A stretch of 8,223 nucleotides of DNA, from contig JAUSPK010000225.1 in NCBI GenBank assembly GCA_030655735.1, forward strand, positions 1-8,223. Reading direction: 5' to 3'. Of the stretch, positions 1 through 6,518 are shown in pieces. Each line of letters opens with the position of its first letter. Positions within the stretch are counted from its first letter, which is position 1. Below the pieces are notes generated by a model. The model worked only from the letters and a program-made list of their open reading frames with translations. It was not told the origin of the DNA and ran no database searches. Both the position numbers and the translations under genes were made by a program. Source of the DNA: Syntrophales bacterium. Lineage in GTDB: Bacteria; Desulfobacterota; Syntrophia; Syntrophales; UBA2210.

Positions 1-11
1 AGGAGGTGTTC

Positions 12-569
12 ATGAAGGATGAAATTCAGCAAGAGCGAATCAGGGCAGTGCAGCGTTTTCTCAACGACGAAAAGCCGGAATCAATCTGCGCTTCACTCGG
101 TCGTTCGAAAGCATGGCTGTACAAGTGGGTTGAGCGTCACATTGCGGATGACAACTCTTGGAGCGAGAGCCAGTCAAAGCGACCTCTCAGGGTTACCTCC
201 CGTACATCAAAGGAGATTGAAGAGATCGTCAAGATGGTGCGTCTCAATCTTTACAATCGTGATCTGTTCTGCGGCGCCCAGGCCATTCTCTGGGAGATAG
301 AAGAACTTGAGATCAGGCCGTTACCCTCACTTCGCACCATCAACCGTATTCTCAGCAGAAATGACCTGACTCACCGTCGCACCGGCAGATATGAGGCCAT
401 AGGGACGCCATACCCGAAACTTCCATCAGTGTTTCCCAACCAGACCCATCAGGCAGACTTGGTCGGTCCTTGTTACCTAAAAGGGCCGGTACGTTTCTAC
501 GGACTCAACGCAGTGGATACGGCAACTGCTGTAAATTACAACTGTTTTTCCACCACCCACTCCAAATAG
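12..569 (+). pseudogene. Truncated IS481-like DDE transposase (N-terminal part)
   Basis: The ATG at 12 is preceded by AGGAGG at 1-6 with a 5-nt spacer, so this start is preferred over the in-frame GTG at 6. Residues about 5-45 form a helix-turn-helix region (SICASLGRSKAWLYKWVERH). After a linker, an integrase-core (rve, RNase H fold) domain begins near residue 138; HQADLVGP holds the likely first catalytic Asp (D149), followed by the VDTAT strand near 168-172. The domain stops at about residue 176, so the second Asp and the Glu of the DDE triad are missing. From about 543 the reading frame runs into the IS21 end and stops at TAG 567-569, giving about 8 foreign residues. By family knowledge it would cut and join the ends of its own IS; this fragment cannot. 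The missing 3' part is not found beyond the IS21 element. The exact IS family is uncertain. Confidence 0.75.
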
Positions 570-607
570 AAATACACCACCCGTCACAAATAGAAATACA
601 CCACCTG
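548..607. repeat. Left terminal inverted repeat of IS21-like element
   Basis: This 60-bp end matches the reverse complement of 6459-6518 at 49 of 60 positions without gaps. It contains two direct copies of CAAATAGAAATACACCACC (563-581 and 587-605) spaced 24 bp apart. Multiple transposase-binding repeats at each end are characteristic of IS21. The TAG inside the first copy ends the reading frame of the truncated upstream transposase. Confidence 0.9.
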
Positions 608-623
608 TGAATCCGGCAGACAG

Positions 624-1037
624 CTACTTAACCTCCTTTTTTAGATTTTGTATTCTGTAAGAATGACCATCCAGATTGAATATCTTTGAATGATGTAACA
701 GCCTGTCCAGAAGAGCAGTGGTCATGATTTCATCCCCGAGCATTTCGGCCCATTCATTGAAGCTCTTGTTTGATGTGATAATTACAGACCTCTTCTCGTA
801 CAATTCGCTGATCAGGTTAAAAAACATATTGGCCTCTTTTTTCTCTATAGGCGAATATCCTATTTCATCAATAATAACAAGATCCGACTTGAGAATCCTC
901 GTTAATCTGAAGGCGGACATCTTCTGAATGTCAGCAGTCTTCAAAAGTTTGATCAGCGCTGTCATGCGCTCAAAACTGACAACATATCCCTTTTCCACTG
1001 CCTTTATGCCCAGTGCTATCGCAAGATGGGTCTTTCC
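624..1037 (-). pseudogene. istB: IstB helper ATPase, C-terminal part (split gene)
   Basis: This is the 3' piece of istB, cut from its 5' piece (4510-4847) by the RIT insertion. The reading frame begins within the Walker A loop (GKTHLAIALG from 1037 downward) and ends at TAG 624-626. Visible AAA+ motifs are Walker B (LVIIDEIGY), a sensor-1-like strand (VIITSNKSF) and a probable arginine finger region (LLDRLLHH). Joined to the 112 genuine residues of the 5' part it gives about 248 residues, the usual IstB length. A GTG at 998 could start a 124-residue fragment, but that would lack the P-loop and be inactive. In the family, IstB binds ATP and DNA and directs IstA to the target; that function is lost here. 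Confidence 0.92.
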
Positions 1038-1038
1038 C

Positions 1039-1058
1039 TTATGTAAAGCTTTACATAA
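1039..1058. repeat. Perfect 20-bp palindrome at left RIT junction
   Basis: TTATGTAAAGCTTTACATAA is a perfect palindrome made of two head-to-head copies of the 10-mer TTATGTAAAG, which recurs three more times in the RIT ends. With its flanks it lies within a longer near-palindrome (TTCCC on the left, AGGGAA on the right). It is absent from the right end. A recombinase binding or crossover site is a reasonable inference. Confidence 0.85.
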
Positions 1059-1094
1059 AGGGAATTATGCAAAGTAATCAGTTATGTAAAGTTG
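1059..1094 (+). repeat. Left 36-bp terminal inverted repeat of RIT element
   Basis: This begins AGGGAATTATGC and ends TTATGTAAAGTTG. Its 36 bases are the exact reverse complement of 4480-4515. The inner 13 bases carry one copy of the recurrent TTATGTAAAGTTG motif pointing into the element. Perfect identity suggests the ends are under selection or were recently active. Confidence 0.95.
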
Positions 1095-1112
1095 ATCACA
1101 GAACCATATGAT

Positions 1113-1126
1113 ATAAAACGTTTTAT
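1113..1126. promoter_or_regulatory. Palindromic operator-like site upstream of ritA
   Basis: ATAAAACGTTTTAT is a perfect 14-bp palindrome in the AT-rich leader between the left inverted repeat and ritA, flanked more loosely by CCAT and ATGG. It overlaps a TATAAA at 1112-1117 that could serve as a -10 element, although no good -35 is seen 17 bases upstream. It could be a repressor or recombinase binding site; this is inference from symmetry and position only. Confidence 0.35.
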
Positions 1127-1144
1127 GATGGAATTACTTTCCAT

Positions 1145-1198
1145 AATCCTCCACGATGAATGTGATGCTTGCGCATCCATCACATTGAAGGAGGGATT
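1145..1198 (+). promoter_or_regulatory. Leader hairpin that may sequester the ritA ribosome binding site
   Basis: AATGTGATG (1159-1167) is complementary to CATCACATT (1178-1186), giving a 9-bp stem with a 10-nt loop. Outside it, AATCCTCC (1145-1152) can pair with GGAGGGATT (1190-1198) with one bulged G, so the ritA Shine-Dalgarno (AAGGAGGG, 1188-1195) would be largely paired. The two stems are separated by a small internal loop (6 and 3 nt). Transcripts reading in from outside would contain the full hairpin and could be poorly translated, as in the fold-back inhibition known for some transposase mRNAs. Pairing is seen directly; the regulatory role is inferred. Confidence 0.55.
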
Positions 1199-1200
1199 TT

Positions 1201-2442
1201 ATGAATCCACAACAATCCATCAGGGACCTTGTATCAGAAGTGCTGAGACAGCTTGAAAGATTAAGCTATTCAGAAAGCACACGCGCTACCTACCGGGGAT
1301 TTTACAACCGCTTGATCGACTTTGCCGACAGCGTGGGCGAAAAGATCTATTCAGAAAGCCTGGGCAAAAGATTCTTGCAAAGAAAGTACATGTTCGATCT
1401 GGACAGCTTCACACTCTCTTCGCACCGTTCCTTCAGAAGTAAGGCCCGCTTTATACGGGTTCTCGGAGATTACCAGCTCCATGCTTCCATCCTCCGGCGA
1501 AGAACCACCAGGGTTCCCTACGAAAGGACGCCCCAGTTTGCAGAAGCATTGAAAGAATACTACAAAGAATGTGTGCAGCGGAACTATTCTCAACAGGGGA
1601 TGCGCGGACGGATATATCGCACGGAGCTGTTCATTGACTATCTGGATGATCGCGGGATAACCTCGCTGTCTTCGCTGGCCGGCCATCACCTGTCGGATTA
1701 CACACGGACCGTTGCCGGTTATCACAAAAAATCCATATCAGCCGTTCTGACGACGCTGAGGTCATTCTTAACGTTCCTGTATCTTAGGAGCTATCACGAG
1801 AAAGACCTGTCGGGAGATGTGCCGAAGCTGAAGCTGCCGCATTATCCCAAGATCCCGAGTACCTTCAGGCCTGAAGACGTGAAGCGTCTCCTCGAGGCTG
1901 TGGACAGGGGCAACCCTAACGGCAAAAGAGATTACGCTATTCTTCTGATGGTCGCACGGCTGGGCATGAGAGTGCATGATATCAAAGAAATCAGGCTGAG
2001 CAACCTGAACTGGGCGGCGGGGAACATCGAGATCGTGCAGCACAAGACAAAACAAAGGGCGAGTTACCCCATACTCGGCGATATCGGCTGGGCCATCATC
2101 GACTACCTCAAAAACGGCAGGCCCGGCACTGAATCGCCCCATCTCTTCGTCCGCCACAACGCACCATTTGAAGCCTTTGGGACTCACGCCAACCTCCACA
2201 ACATCATTGTCAGATACACACGCCTCGCCGGCATCACCCTCAAGACGGGAGCATCACATGGAATGCATTCCTTAAGGCATACCCTCGCAGGCGTTCTCCT
2301 GGAACAAGGGACGCCGCTGCCTGTGATATCGGAGATTCTGGGCCATATGAGCAGCATGTCCACCGGAGTCTACTTGAAAATAGACCTTGAAGGGCTGTTA
2401 AAATGCGCCCTCGACCCCGACGAGGTGTTCCGCCATGACTAA
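1201..2442 (+). CDS. ritA: Tyrosine recombinase RitA
   Basis: This 413-residue recombinase is the first and longest of the trio. The ATG at 1201 follows AAGGAGGG (1188-1195) at good spacing. Residues about 1-100 form a lead region, about 110-205 look like a SAM-like core-binding domain, and about 220-395 are the catalytic domain. Visible active-site residues are Arg257 (LGMR), Lys282 or Lys284 (QHKTKQ), His356 and Arg359 (HSLRH), His382 (LGH) and the nucleophile Tyr391 (TGVYLK), so the R-K-HxxR-H-Y set is complete. Family enzymes cut and rejoin DNA through a 3'-phosphotyrosine. The gene overlaps ritB by 8 nt (ATGACTAA), indicating translational coupling. Its leader contains a hairpin that may block the ribosome site. 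The symbol rests on the trio arrangement; a Tn554-type TnpA relationship is the alternative reading. Confidence 0.9.
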   Translation: MNPQQSIRDLVSEVLRQLERLSYSESTRATYRGFYNRLIDFADSVGEKIYSESLGKRFLQRKYMFDLDSFTLSSHRSFRSKARFIRVLGDYQLHASILRRRTTRVPYERTPQFAEALKEYYKECVQRNYSQQGMRGRIYRTELFIDYLDDRGITSLSSLAGHHLSDYTRTVAGYHKKSISAVLTTLRSFLTFLYLRSYHEKDLSGDVPKLKLPHYPKIPSTFRPEDVKRLLEAVDRGNPNGKRDYAILLMVARLGMRVHDIKEIRLSNLNWAAGNIEIVQHKTKQRASYPILGDIGWAIIDYLKNGRPGTESPHLFVRHNAPFEAFGTHANLHNIIVRYTRLAGITLKTGASHGMHSLRHTLAGVLLEQGTPLPVISEILGHMSSMSTGVYLKIDLEGLLKCALDPDEVFRHD

Positions 2443-3403
2443 TGTATATACCAGTATCTTTGCCGACGCGATACGGGGGTTTGTGCTGGAGGGACGGGCA
2501 CTGGGGTACAAATACAAGAAGCAGGCCGCTTCCCTCAGAAGGTTCGATACGTTCTGCGCTGGGACAGGTCACGACCGGCTATGCCTGACCAAGGAACTTG
2601 CCATGAGATGGGCAGAAAAAATGCCGTTTGAGTCTGACAATGCGCAAGGCCGCAGGATCAGGATCGTCCGGATGCTGGCCAGGTACATGATCAGGTCGGG
2701 GTACGATGCATATGTCTATCCGGACCATCTCGGCGTAAGCCGGTCGCAGGAGTATCAGCCTTATCTCTTCACCGAAAGGGAGCTTGCCGGTTTTTTTAAG
2801 CGGGTGGACCAGTGTTTGCCCGTAAGGAGCAGCCCTCACCGCCACCTTGTCTTCCCTCTGCTCTACAGAATGCTGTACGGATGCGGGCTTCGCGTATCCG
2901 AGGCGCTCAACCTGACCGCAGGCGATGTCAATGCAAAAGAAGGGGTGCTAACCATCAGGAGCGGCAAGTTCAACAAGGACAGGCTTGTCCCCATGCACCC
3001 GTCTCTTGCCGAACGGTGTCGCATCTACACGGAGGTCATGCACCCCGTTCTACGGCTCGAACATGTCTTCTTCCCCTCTCCTTGTGGCGGCAAATACCCG
3101 GAAAGAAGCATCTACGGCTACTTTAGGAGGTTTCTCTGGGAGGCGGGGATCTCGCACGGCGGCAGGGGTAAGGGGCCACGCCTTCACGATATCCGTCACT
3201 CGTTTGCCGTTCACTGCCTGAAACGCTGGGTACAAAGCGACGCCGATCTCACCGCTGCCCTCCCTTACTTGTCCGTCTACCTGGGGCATACGGGGCTCAA
3301 GGGAACCCAACATTACCTGCGCCTTACGGCAGAGCTCTACCCCGGCATCGTAGCGACGATGGACGAAAAGTTCGGACACCTGCTGCCGGGAGGTGACCGA
3401 TGA
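2435..3403 (+). CDS. ritB: Tyrosine recombinase RitB
   Basis: This is a 322-residue recombinase. The ATG at 2435 lies inside the end of ritA and follows GAGGTG (2422-2427). Residues about 5-100 form a small core-binding domain and about 110-300 the catalytic domain. Active-site residues are Arg153 (GCGLRVSEAL), Lys178 or Lys181 (SGKFNKDR), His251 and Arg254 (HDIRH), His285 (LGH) and Tyr294 (TQHYLRL), so the enzyme looks active. The insert before LGH (KRWVQSDADLTAALPYLS) is longer than in XerC/XerD, a spacing seen in other transposon-borne recombinases. It overlaps ritC by 4 nt (ATGA). In such trios the proteins presumably act together at the element ends; individual roles are not known. Confidence 0.9.
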   Translation: MTNVYTSIFADAIRGFVLEGRALGYKYKKQAASLRRFDTFCAGTGHDRLCLTKELAMRWAEKMPFESDNAQGRRIRIVRMLARYMIRSGYDAYVYPDHLGVSRSQEYQPYLFTERELAGFFKRVDQCLPVRSSPHRHLVFPLLYRMLYGCGLRVSEALNLTAGDVNAKEGVLTIRSGKFNKDRLVPMHPSLAERCRIYTEVMHPVLRLEHVFFPSPCGGKYPERSIYGYFRRFLWEAGISHGGRGKGPRLHDIRHSFAVHCLKRWVQSDADLTAALPYLSVYLGHTGLKGTQHYLRLTAELYPGIVATMDEKFGHLLPGGDR

Positions 3404-4419
3404 AAACCACGGACTTTGCCAGATACCTGACGGATTACCTTGGCACCTATCTGTCCGGCCAGAGAAACTTCAGCTCGCATACTATTGCCTCGTACCGGGA
3501 CACCTTTAAGCTTTTGCTGACCTTTTGCCGGGATGAAAAAGGCATCTCGCCGGAATGTTTAGTGATGGATCATATCGATGACGATCTGGTACGTGCGTTC
3601 ATGGACTGGATCGAAGCCACCCGCAGATGCAGCGTTGCCACCCGCAACCAGCGTCTGGCCGCCATCCACGCCTTCGTCCGCTATGTGCAGGCAGAAACGC
3701 CGGAAAGGCTCCTGGTGCACCAGCGGATACTTGCGATCCCCCTGAAAAGAACCGGAAAGCCGGTAGTCTCCTACCTCACGGCCGAGGCTCTGGAATCTGT
3801 CCTGAAACAGCCTGACAGAAACACCCCTGCCGGCCGCCGGGACCTTCTGGCTCTTGCAGTGCTCTACGACTCCGGCGCACGGGTCAGCGAACTGACAGAC
3901 CTTCGGGTCCGCGACGTCCGCCTGACGCAGCCAGCAACCATAACCCTCAAGGGAAAAGGACGGAAGACAAGACATGTCCCGCTAATGAGCGGGACGGCTT
4001 CCCTGCTTGGAGATTACCTGGAAGAAAAAAGGCTGACCGCAGTTCACCTGCTGGACCACCCGCTGTTCTTCAACAGCCGCCGCCAGAAGCTGACCCGGGC
4101 TGGAATCTCGTATATCATCGAAAAATATGTCAAAGCGGCCAGAACACAGAACACCGTTTTTCTGCCAGACAAGGTGTCACCTCATATGTTCCGCCACTCC
4201 AAGGCGATGCACCTTTTGCAGGCAAATGTGAATCTGGTTTACATAAGAGATTTTCTGGGCCATGCCAGCGTTACCACCAGCGAAATCTATGCCAGAGCGG
4301 ATGACCGGATGAAGCGGCTGGCGCTGGAACAGGCTTATTCGTTCGCAGTGGCAGATGATCTGCCTGCCTGGCAGGACGATAAGGATCTTTTGAGCTGGCT
4401 GCAGCGGCTCTGCCGATAG
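3400..4419 (+). CDS. ritC: Tyrosine recombinase RitC
   Basis: This 339-residue recombinase closes the trio. The ATG at 3400 overlaps the ritB stop and follows a strong GGGAGGTGA (3388-3396). A SAM-like core-binding domain (about residues 10-110; SSHTIASYRDTFKLLLTFC) precedes a XerD-like catalytic domain (about 125-310). Active-site residues are Arg161 (DSGARVSEL), Lys186 or Lys189 (GKGRKTR), His262 and Arg265 (HMFRH), His288 (LGHASVTTSEIY) and Tyr297. A C-terminal tail of about 40 residues follows. Of the three, it is closest to classical Xer/integron-type recombinases by motif spelling. The stop at 4417-4419 lies 8 nt before the right-end repeat cluster. All three genes have good local ribosome sites and appear to form one operon. 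Confidence 0.9.
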   Translation: MKTTDFARYLTDYLGTYLSGQRNFSSHTIASYRDTFKLLLTFCRDEKGISPECLVMDHIDDDLVRAFMDWIEATRRCSVATRNQRLAAIHAFVRYVQAETPERLLVHQRILAIPLKRTGKPVVSYLTAEALESVLKQPDRNTPAGRRDLLALAVLYDSGARVSELTDLRVRDVRLTQPATITLKGKGRKTRHVPLMSGTASLLGDYLEEKRLTAVHLLDHPLFFNSRRQKLTRAGISYIIEKYVKAARTQNTVFLPDKVSPHMFRHSKAMHLLQANVNLVYIRDFLGHASVTTSEIYARADDRMKRLALEQAYSFAVADDLPAWQDDKDLLSWLQRLCR

Positions 4420-4427
4420 CTACATGC

Positions 4428-4492
4428 TTATGTAAAGTTGACCGGACACAGATGGGCTGATATCGCCTGTTTGTGCCTGCAACTTTACATAA
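4428..4492. repeat. Right-end inverted pair of the TTATGTAAAGTTG motif
   Basis: TTATGTAAAGTTG at 4428-4440 and CAACTTTACATAA at 4480-4492 are exact 13-bp inverted copies separated by 39 nt. The outer copy is the inner part of the 36-bp terminal repeat, while the inner copy is extra and has only a single counterpart at the left end. They could be paired recombinase arm sites, or fold into a long hairpin at the 3' end of the ritABC transcript. No U-run follows, so a standard intrinsic terminator is unlikely. Confidence 0.75.
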
Positions 4493-4515
4493 CTGATTAC
4501 TTTGCATAATTCCCT
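4480..4515 (-). repeat. Right 36-bp terminal inverted repeat of RIT element
   Basis: This is the exact reverse complement of 1059-1094. The outermost TTCCCT (4510-4515) abuts the istB Walker A sequence. The repeat also supplies the in-frame TAA (4497-4499) that ends the truncated istB 5' part after four foreign residues (NYAK). Confidence 0.95.
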
Positions 4516-4847
4516 AATCCCGGGGGTCCGAACAGAAGTATATTCATGCGGTTATCCAGCCAGGCAAACTCAAGCAGTTGTGATATGTCCATCTTTGCAA
4601 TGCCTTTTATATTACCGAACTCAAAGGTATTGATTTCTTTCACAACCGGGAAATGGGCTCCTGTCATGTTCCGGTTGTATTTCTTTTCTACCCGGTAATC
4701 CAGTTCAGCGGCAAGAAGGGTATTCAAAAAAGCGATATACGATTGTTGTCTGCTTTCCGCTGCATTCACCGCTTCATCAATTTTCTGTACAACTCCTTTT
4801 AATTTCAATGTTGTCAATTGGTCTATCACCTGTCCGTAGGCCTTCAT
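4497..4847 (-). pseudogene. istB: IstB helper ATPase, N-terminal part (split gene)
   Basis: This is the 5' piece of istB, starting at ATG 4847 after GGAGGTGT on the minus strand. It shares one base with the istA stop (TAATG), the coupling typical of IS21 istAB operons. Residues 1-112 are genuine: an N-terminal IstB region (about 1-85, including YIAFLNTLLAAELDYRVEKKYNR) and the start of the AAA+ domain ending in LFGPPGLG, the first half of the Walker A loop. Four RIT-encoded residues and a stop follow. The Lys and Thr of the P-loop are on the other side of the insertion, at about 1029-1034, so the fragment cannot bind ATP normally. Confidence 0.92.
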
Positions 4848-6400
4848 TATACACCTCCGGGAATATTTACCAGTACCAGGTATGGCGCAAGATCGGGTTT
4901 TGACACTGTAAGACCTGCAGCAGTTGCAGTCACCCCGGTCCTGGTTGCAAGTATCGGCACCGGGTTTTCTTCACTGTGTTTTCCGGTTTCCAGGAAATAT
5001 TGGTAGCTGCTTTTCAGATTTCCCATGGAGAACATCTTATTATCAATACAGTATCGCAATGACAGGTCAAACGTTTCAGGATCAGGGGTATGATCACGGA
5101 AACGTTTTCTGGCTTCCAGACACTGGTCTCTGGTGTAACGGGGAAAGGTGCTGAAATTGCCTGAGAGGAACAGTGTCCAGTTATCACAGGTGAAGTATCC
5201 CGTAACTTCATTTTTCAGTTCCTGTACCTTTACACCCATTTCCCGTACAACAGCTCTGTTTTTCACTATTACGCCCGGTATCAGGGAGAGTGCGTAGTCC
5301 GCTATTTCCTCGTTACTGTAGCGGTCAAATACAAACAGTTTATCATCTGTCCTGTATATTTCTACTACCTGATTTCTGTATCGGTCGGGAAGGTCATACT
5401 GGCATGAATCGACTGCGATCCGACAATTGCTGTTGACGATCCTTGCTTCCCTGGCGCTTGCATGGTTTTTTCTGTAAATCGAATTTTTTAATGCCCTCAG
5501 ATGCTTTCTCTCTTCCTCAATCTCTATGAGAGGTATCTTCTTTGTAGCCTGTGATATTTTTCCGTTTGCTCTGCGTTCAAGCCACTTCATCAGGTTGTCC
5601 CTTGCCTTCTGGATATCCTCAAATTCCCTGAAGGCAAAGAAGTTGTACTTTACATATTTGATAAAGTTCTCAATTTTCCCTTTGCTCTCCGGGTCAGCCT
5701 TCCGGCATACCCTCATTTTCAATCCCATCTCATTGATAAAATCACCGAACACCTTTGTGTATATGATATCCCCGACATTCTCTGCGACAACCATGATGCT
5801 GTCCTGATCTATTACCAGTTCTTCCGGTATGCCCCCAAGATAGTCGAAGCAGTCAAGCAGATGCTCTACCAGATCGTAGGCGGTAAAGGGTCTTTCCTGC
5901 AGTGCCGCATATTTGAAGCGGCTCGCTGACAGTACTGCTGCAAATATATAGTACTTACCACCTTTTTGATTTACCTGTTCACCGAAATCGATCTGCAATT
6001 GCAGGCCATAGGGCATATCTGCCACCCTGGTGTAATATCGCTTTTTATCGGACAATGTCAGTTGCCCGGTCTTTTGGAGATACCCTATGTAATTTCTCAG
6101 ACTGTTCTCGTTCGCCGGCAGTTCCTTTTGCGTTTCCTCAAGATAATCATATACTGCTGATACGGGCAACCTGATGCAGTCGTTGTTCCGGTACAGATCG
6201 AGAATCATTGTTCTGAAAGAATCAAACCCTTTCTCACGGTTTTGTGATCGTTCCAGATAGCGCCGATATTCCTCTTCATTCATAGCGCAGTATTTGATGA
6301 CGGTCCTTTTGTCTACACCCAACTCCCTTGAGATACGGTTCTTTCCGTATCCCTGTTTCTGTAATCGTTTGATTTCGTGATACATGCCTTTTTTCACCAC
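4847..6400 (-). CDS. istA: IS21-family transposase IstA
   Basis: This is an intact 517-residue IstA. An N-terminal helix-turn-helix (about residues 7-37; GKNRISRELGVDKRTVIKY) recognises the IS ends. The DDE integrase core spans about 130-260, with likely catalytic Asp138 (LQIDFGEQ), Asp198 (LVIDQD) and Glu244 (SKGKIEN), and a C-terminal region completes the protein. The chosen GTG at 6400 lies 9 nt after AAAGGAG and gives the usual MVKKGMY start; ATG at 6385 is a possible alternative. It is immediately followed by istB and shares one base with it. In the family, IstA pairs the element ends and performs strand transfer, while IstB is needed for efficient target use. With istB broken, this copy probably needs a helper supplied from elsewhere. 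Confidence 0.93.
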   Translation of the reverse strand: MVKKGMYHEIKRLQKQGYGKNRISRELGVDKRTVIKYCAMNEEEYRRYLERSQNREKGFDSFRTMILDLYRNNDCIRLPVSAVYDYLEETQKELPANENSLRNYIGYLQKTGQLTLSDKKRYYTRVADMPYGLQLQIDFGEQVNQKGGKYYIFAAVLSASRFKYAALQERPFTAYDLVEHLLDCFDYLGGIPEELVIDQDSIMVVAENVGDIIYTKVFGDFINEMGLKMRVCRKADPESKGKIENFIKYVKYNFFAFREFEDIQKARDNLMKWLERRANGKISQATKKIPLIEIEEERKHLRALKNSIYRKNHASAREARIVNSNCRIAVDSCQYDLPDRYRNQVVEIYRTDDKLFVFDRYSNEEIADYALSLIPGVIVKNRAVVREMGVKVQELKNEVTGYFTCDNWTLFLSGNFSTFPRYTRDQCLEARKRFRDHTPDPETFDLSLRYCIDNKMFSMGNLKSSYQYFLETGKHSEENPVPILATRTGVTATAAGLTVSKPDLAPYLVLVNIPGGV

Positions 6401-6458
6401 CTGCCGGATCTCCTTTAGTTACTTTTTTTTCTAAAGGATATCCCATTCCAATTCCATC

Positions 6459-6518
6459 CAGGTGGTGTATTTCTGTTTGGAGTGCCTGGTGTATTTCTAC
6501 TTGGAGACAGTGGTGGAA
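6459..6518. repeat. Right terminal inverted repeat of IS21-like element
   Basis: This is the inverted partner of 548-607 (49 of 60 identical, no gaps). It contains two degenerate copies of the GGTGTATTTCT motif (6464-6474 and 6488-6498), as expected of IS21 ends. The 58 bases between it and istA (6401-6458) hold the istA ribosome binding site and an A/T run but no promoter I can support. Confidence 0.9.

Larger units (their letters stand above)
1038..4514 (+). mobile_element. RIT (recombinase-in-trio) element
   Basis: Three consecutive, overlapping tyrosine recombinase genes with nothing else between perfect 36-bp inverted repeats define a RIT element. It interrupts istB within the Walker A coding sequence. 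The hexamer TTCCCT occurs at both junctions (1034-1039 and 4510-4515), resembling a target duplication or recombinase overlap sequence. Rejoining istB exactly at that hexamer leaves one base too many for the frame, so one or more of these bases probably belong to the element, and boundaries are good only to a few bases. The left side has an extra 20-bp palindrome that the right side lacks. RIT elements are known from diverse bacteria; how the three recombinases divide the work is not established. All three catalytic sets look complete, so mobility is plausible. Confidence 0.88.

Noticed and set aside
563..605. Two 19-bp repeats spaced 24 bp apart, considered as a CRISPR remnant
   Set aside because: They recur inverted at the other IS end next to istA and are the multiple terminal repeats of an IS21 element; there are no spacers or cas genes.
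624..998. 124-aa reading frame as a separate small ATPase gene
   Set aside because: It is the 3' part of istB; upstream codons in the same frame encode GKTHLAIALG, and the missing N-terminus lies at 4510-4847.
1159..1186. Leader hairpin as a transcription terminator protecting the RIT element
   Set aside because: It is not GC-rich and no T-run follows directly; the pairing with the Shine-Dalgarno explains the structure better.
1201..4419. Three recombinases considered as a Tn554-type tnpABC set
   Set aside because: Tn554 has two tyrosine recombinases plus a smaller non-recombinase TnpC and carries cargo genes. Here all three proteins have full catalytic sets, there is no cargo, and the ends are long inverted repeats, which fits RIT.
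4428..4492. Inverted pair after ritC as an intrinsic terminator
   Set aside because: The stem is AT-rich, the loop is 39 nt and no U-run follows; its motif is shared with the element ends, so a recombination role is more likely.
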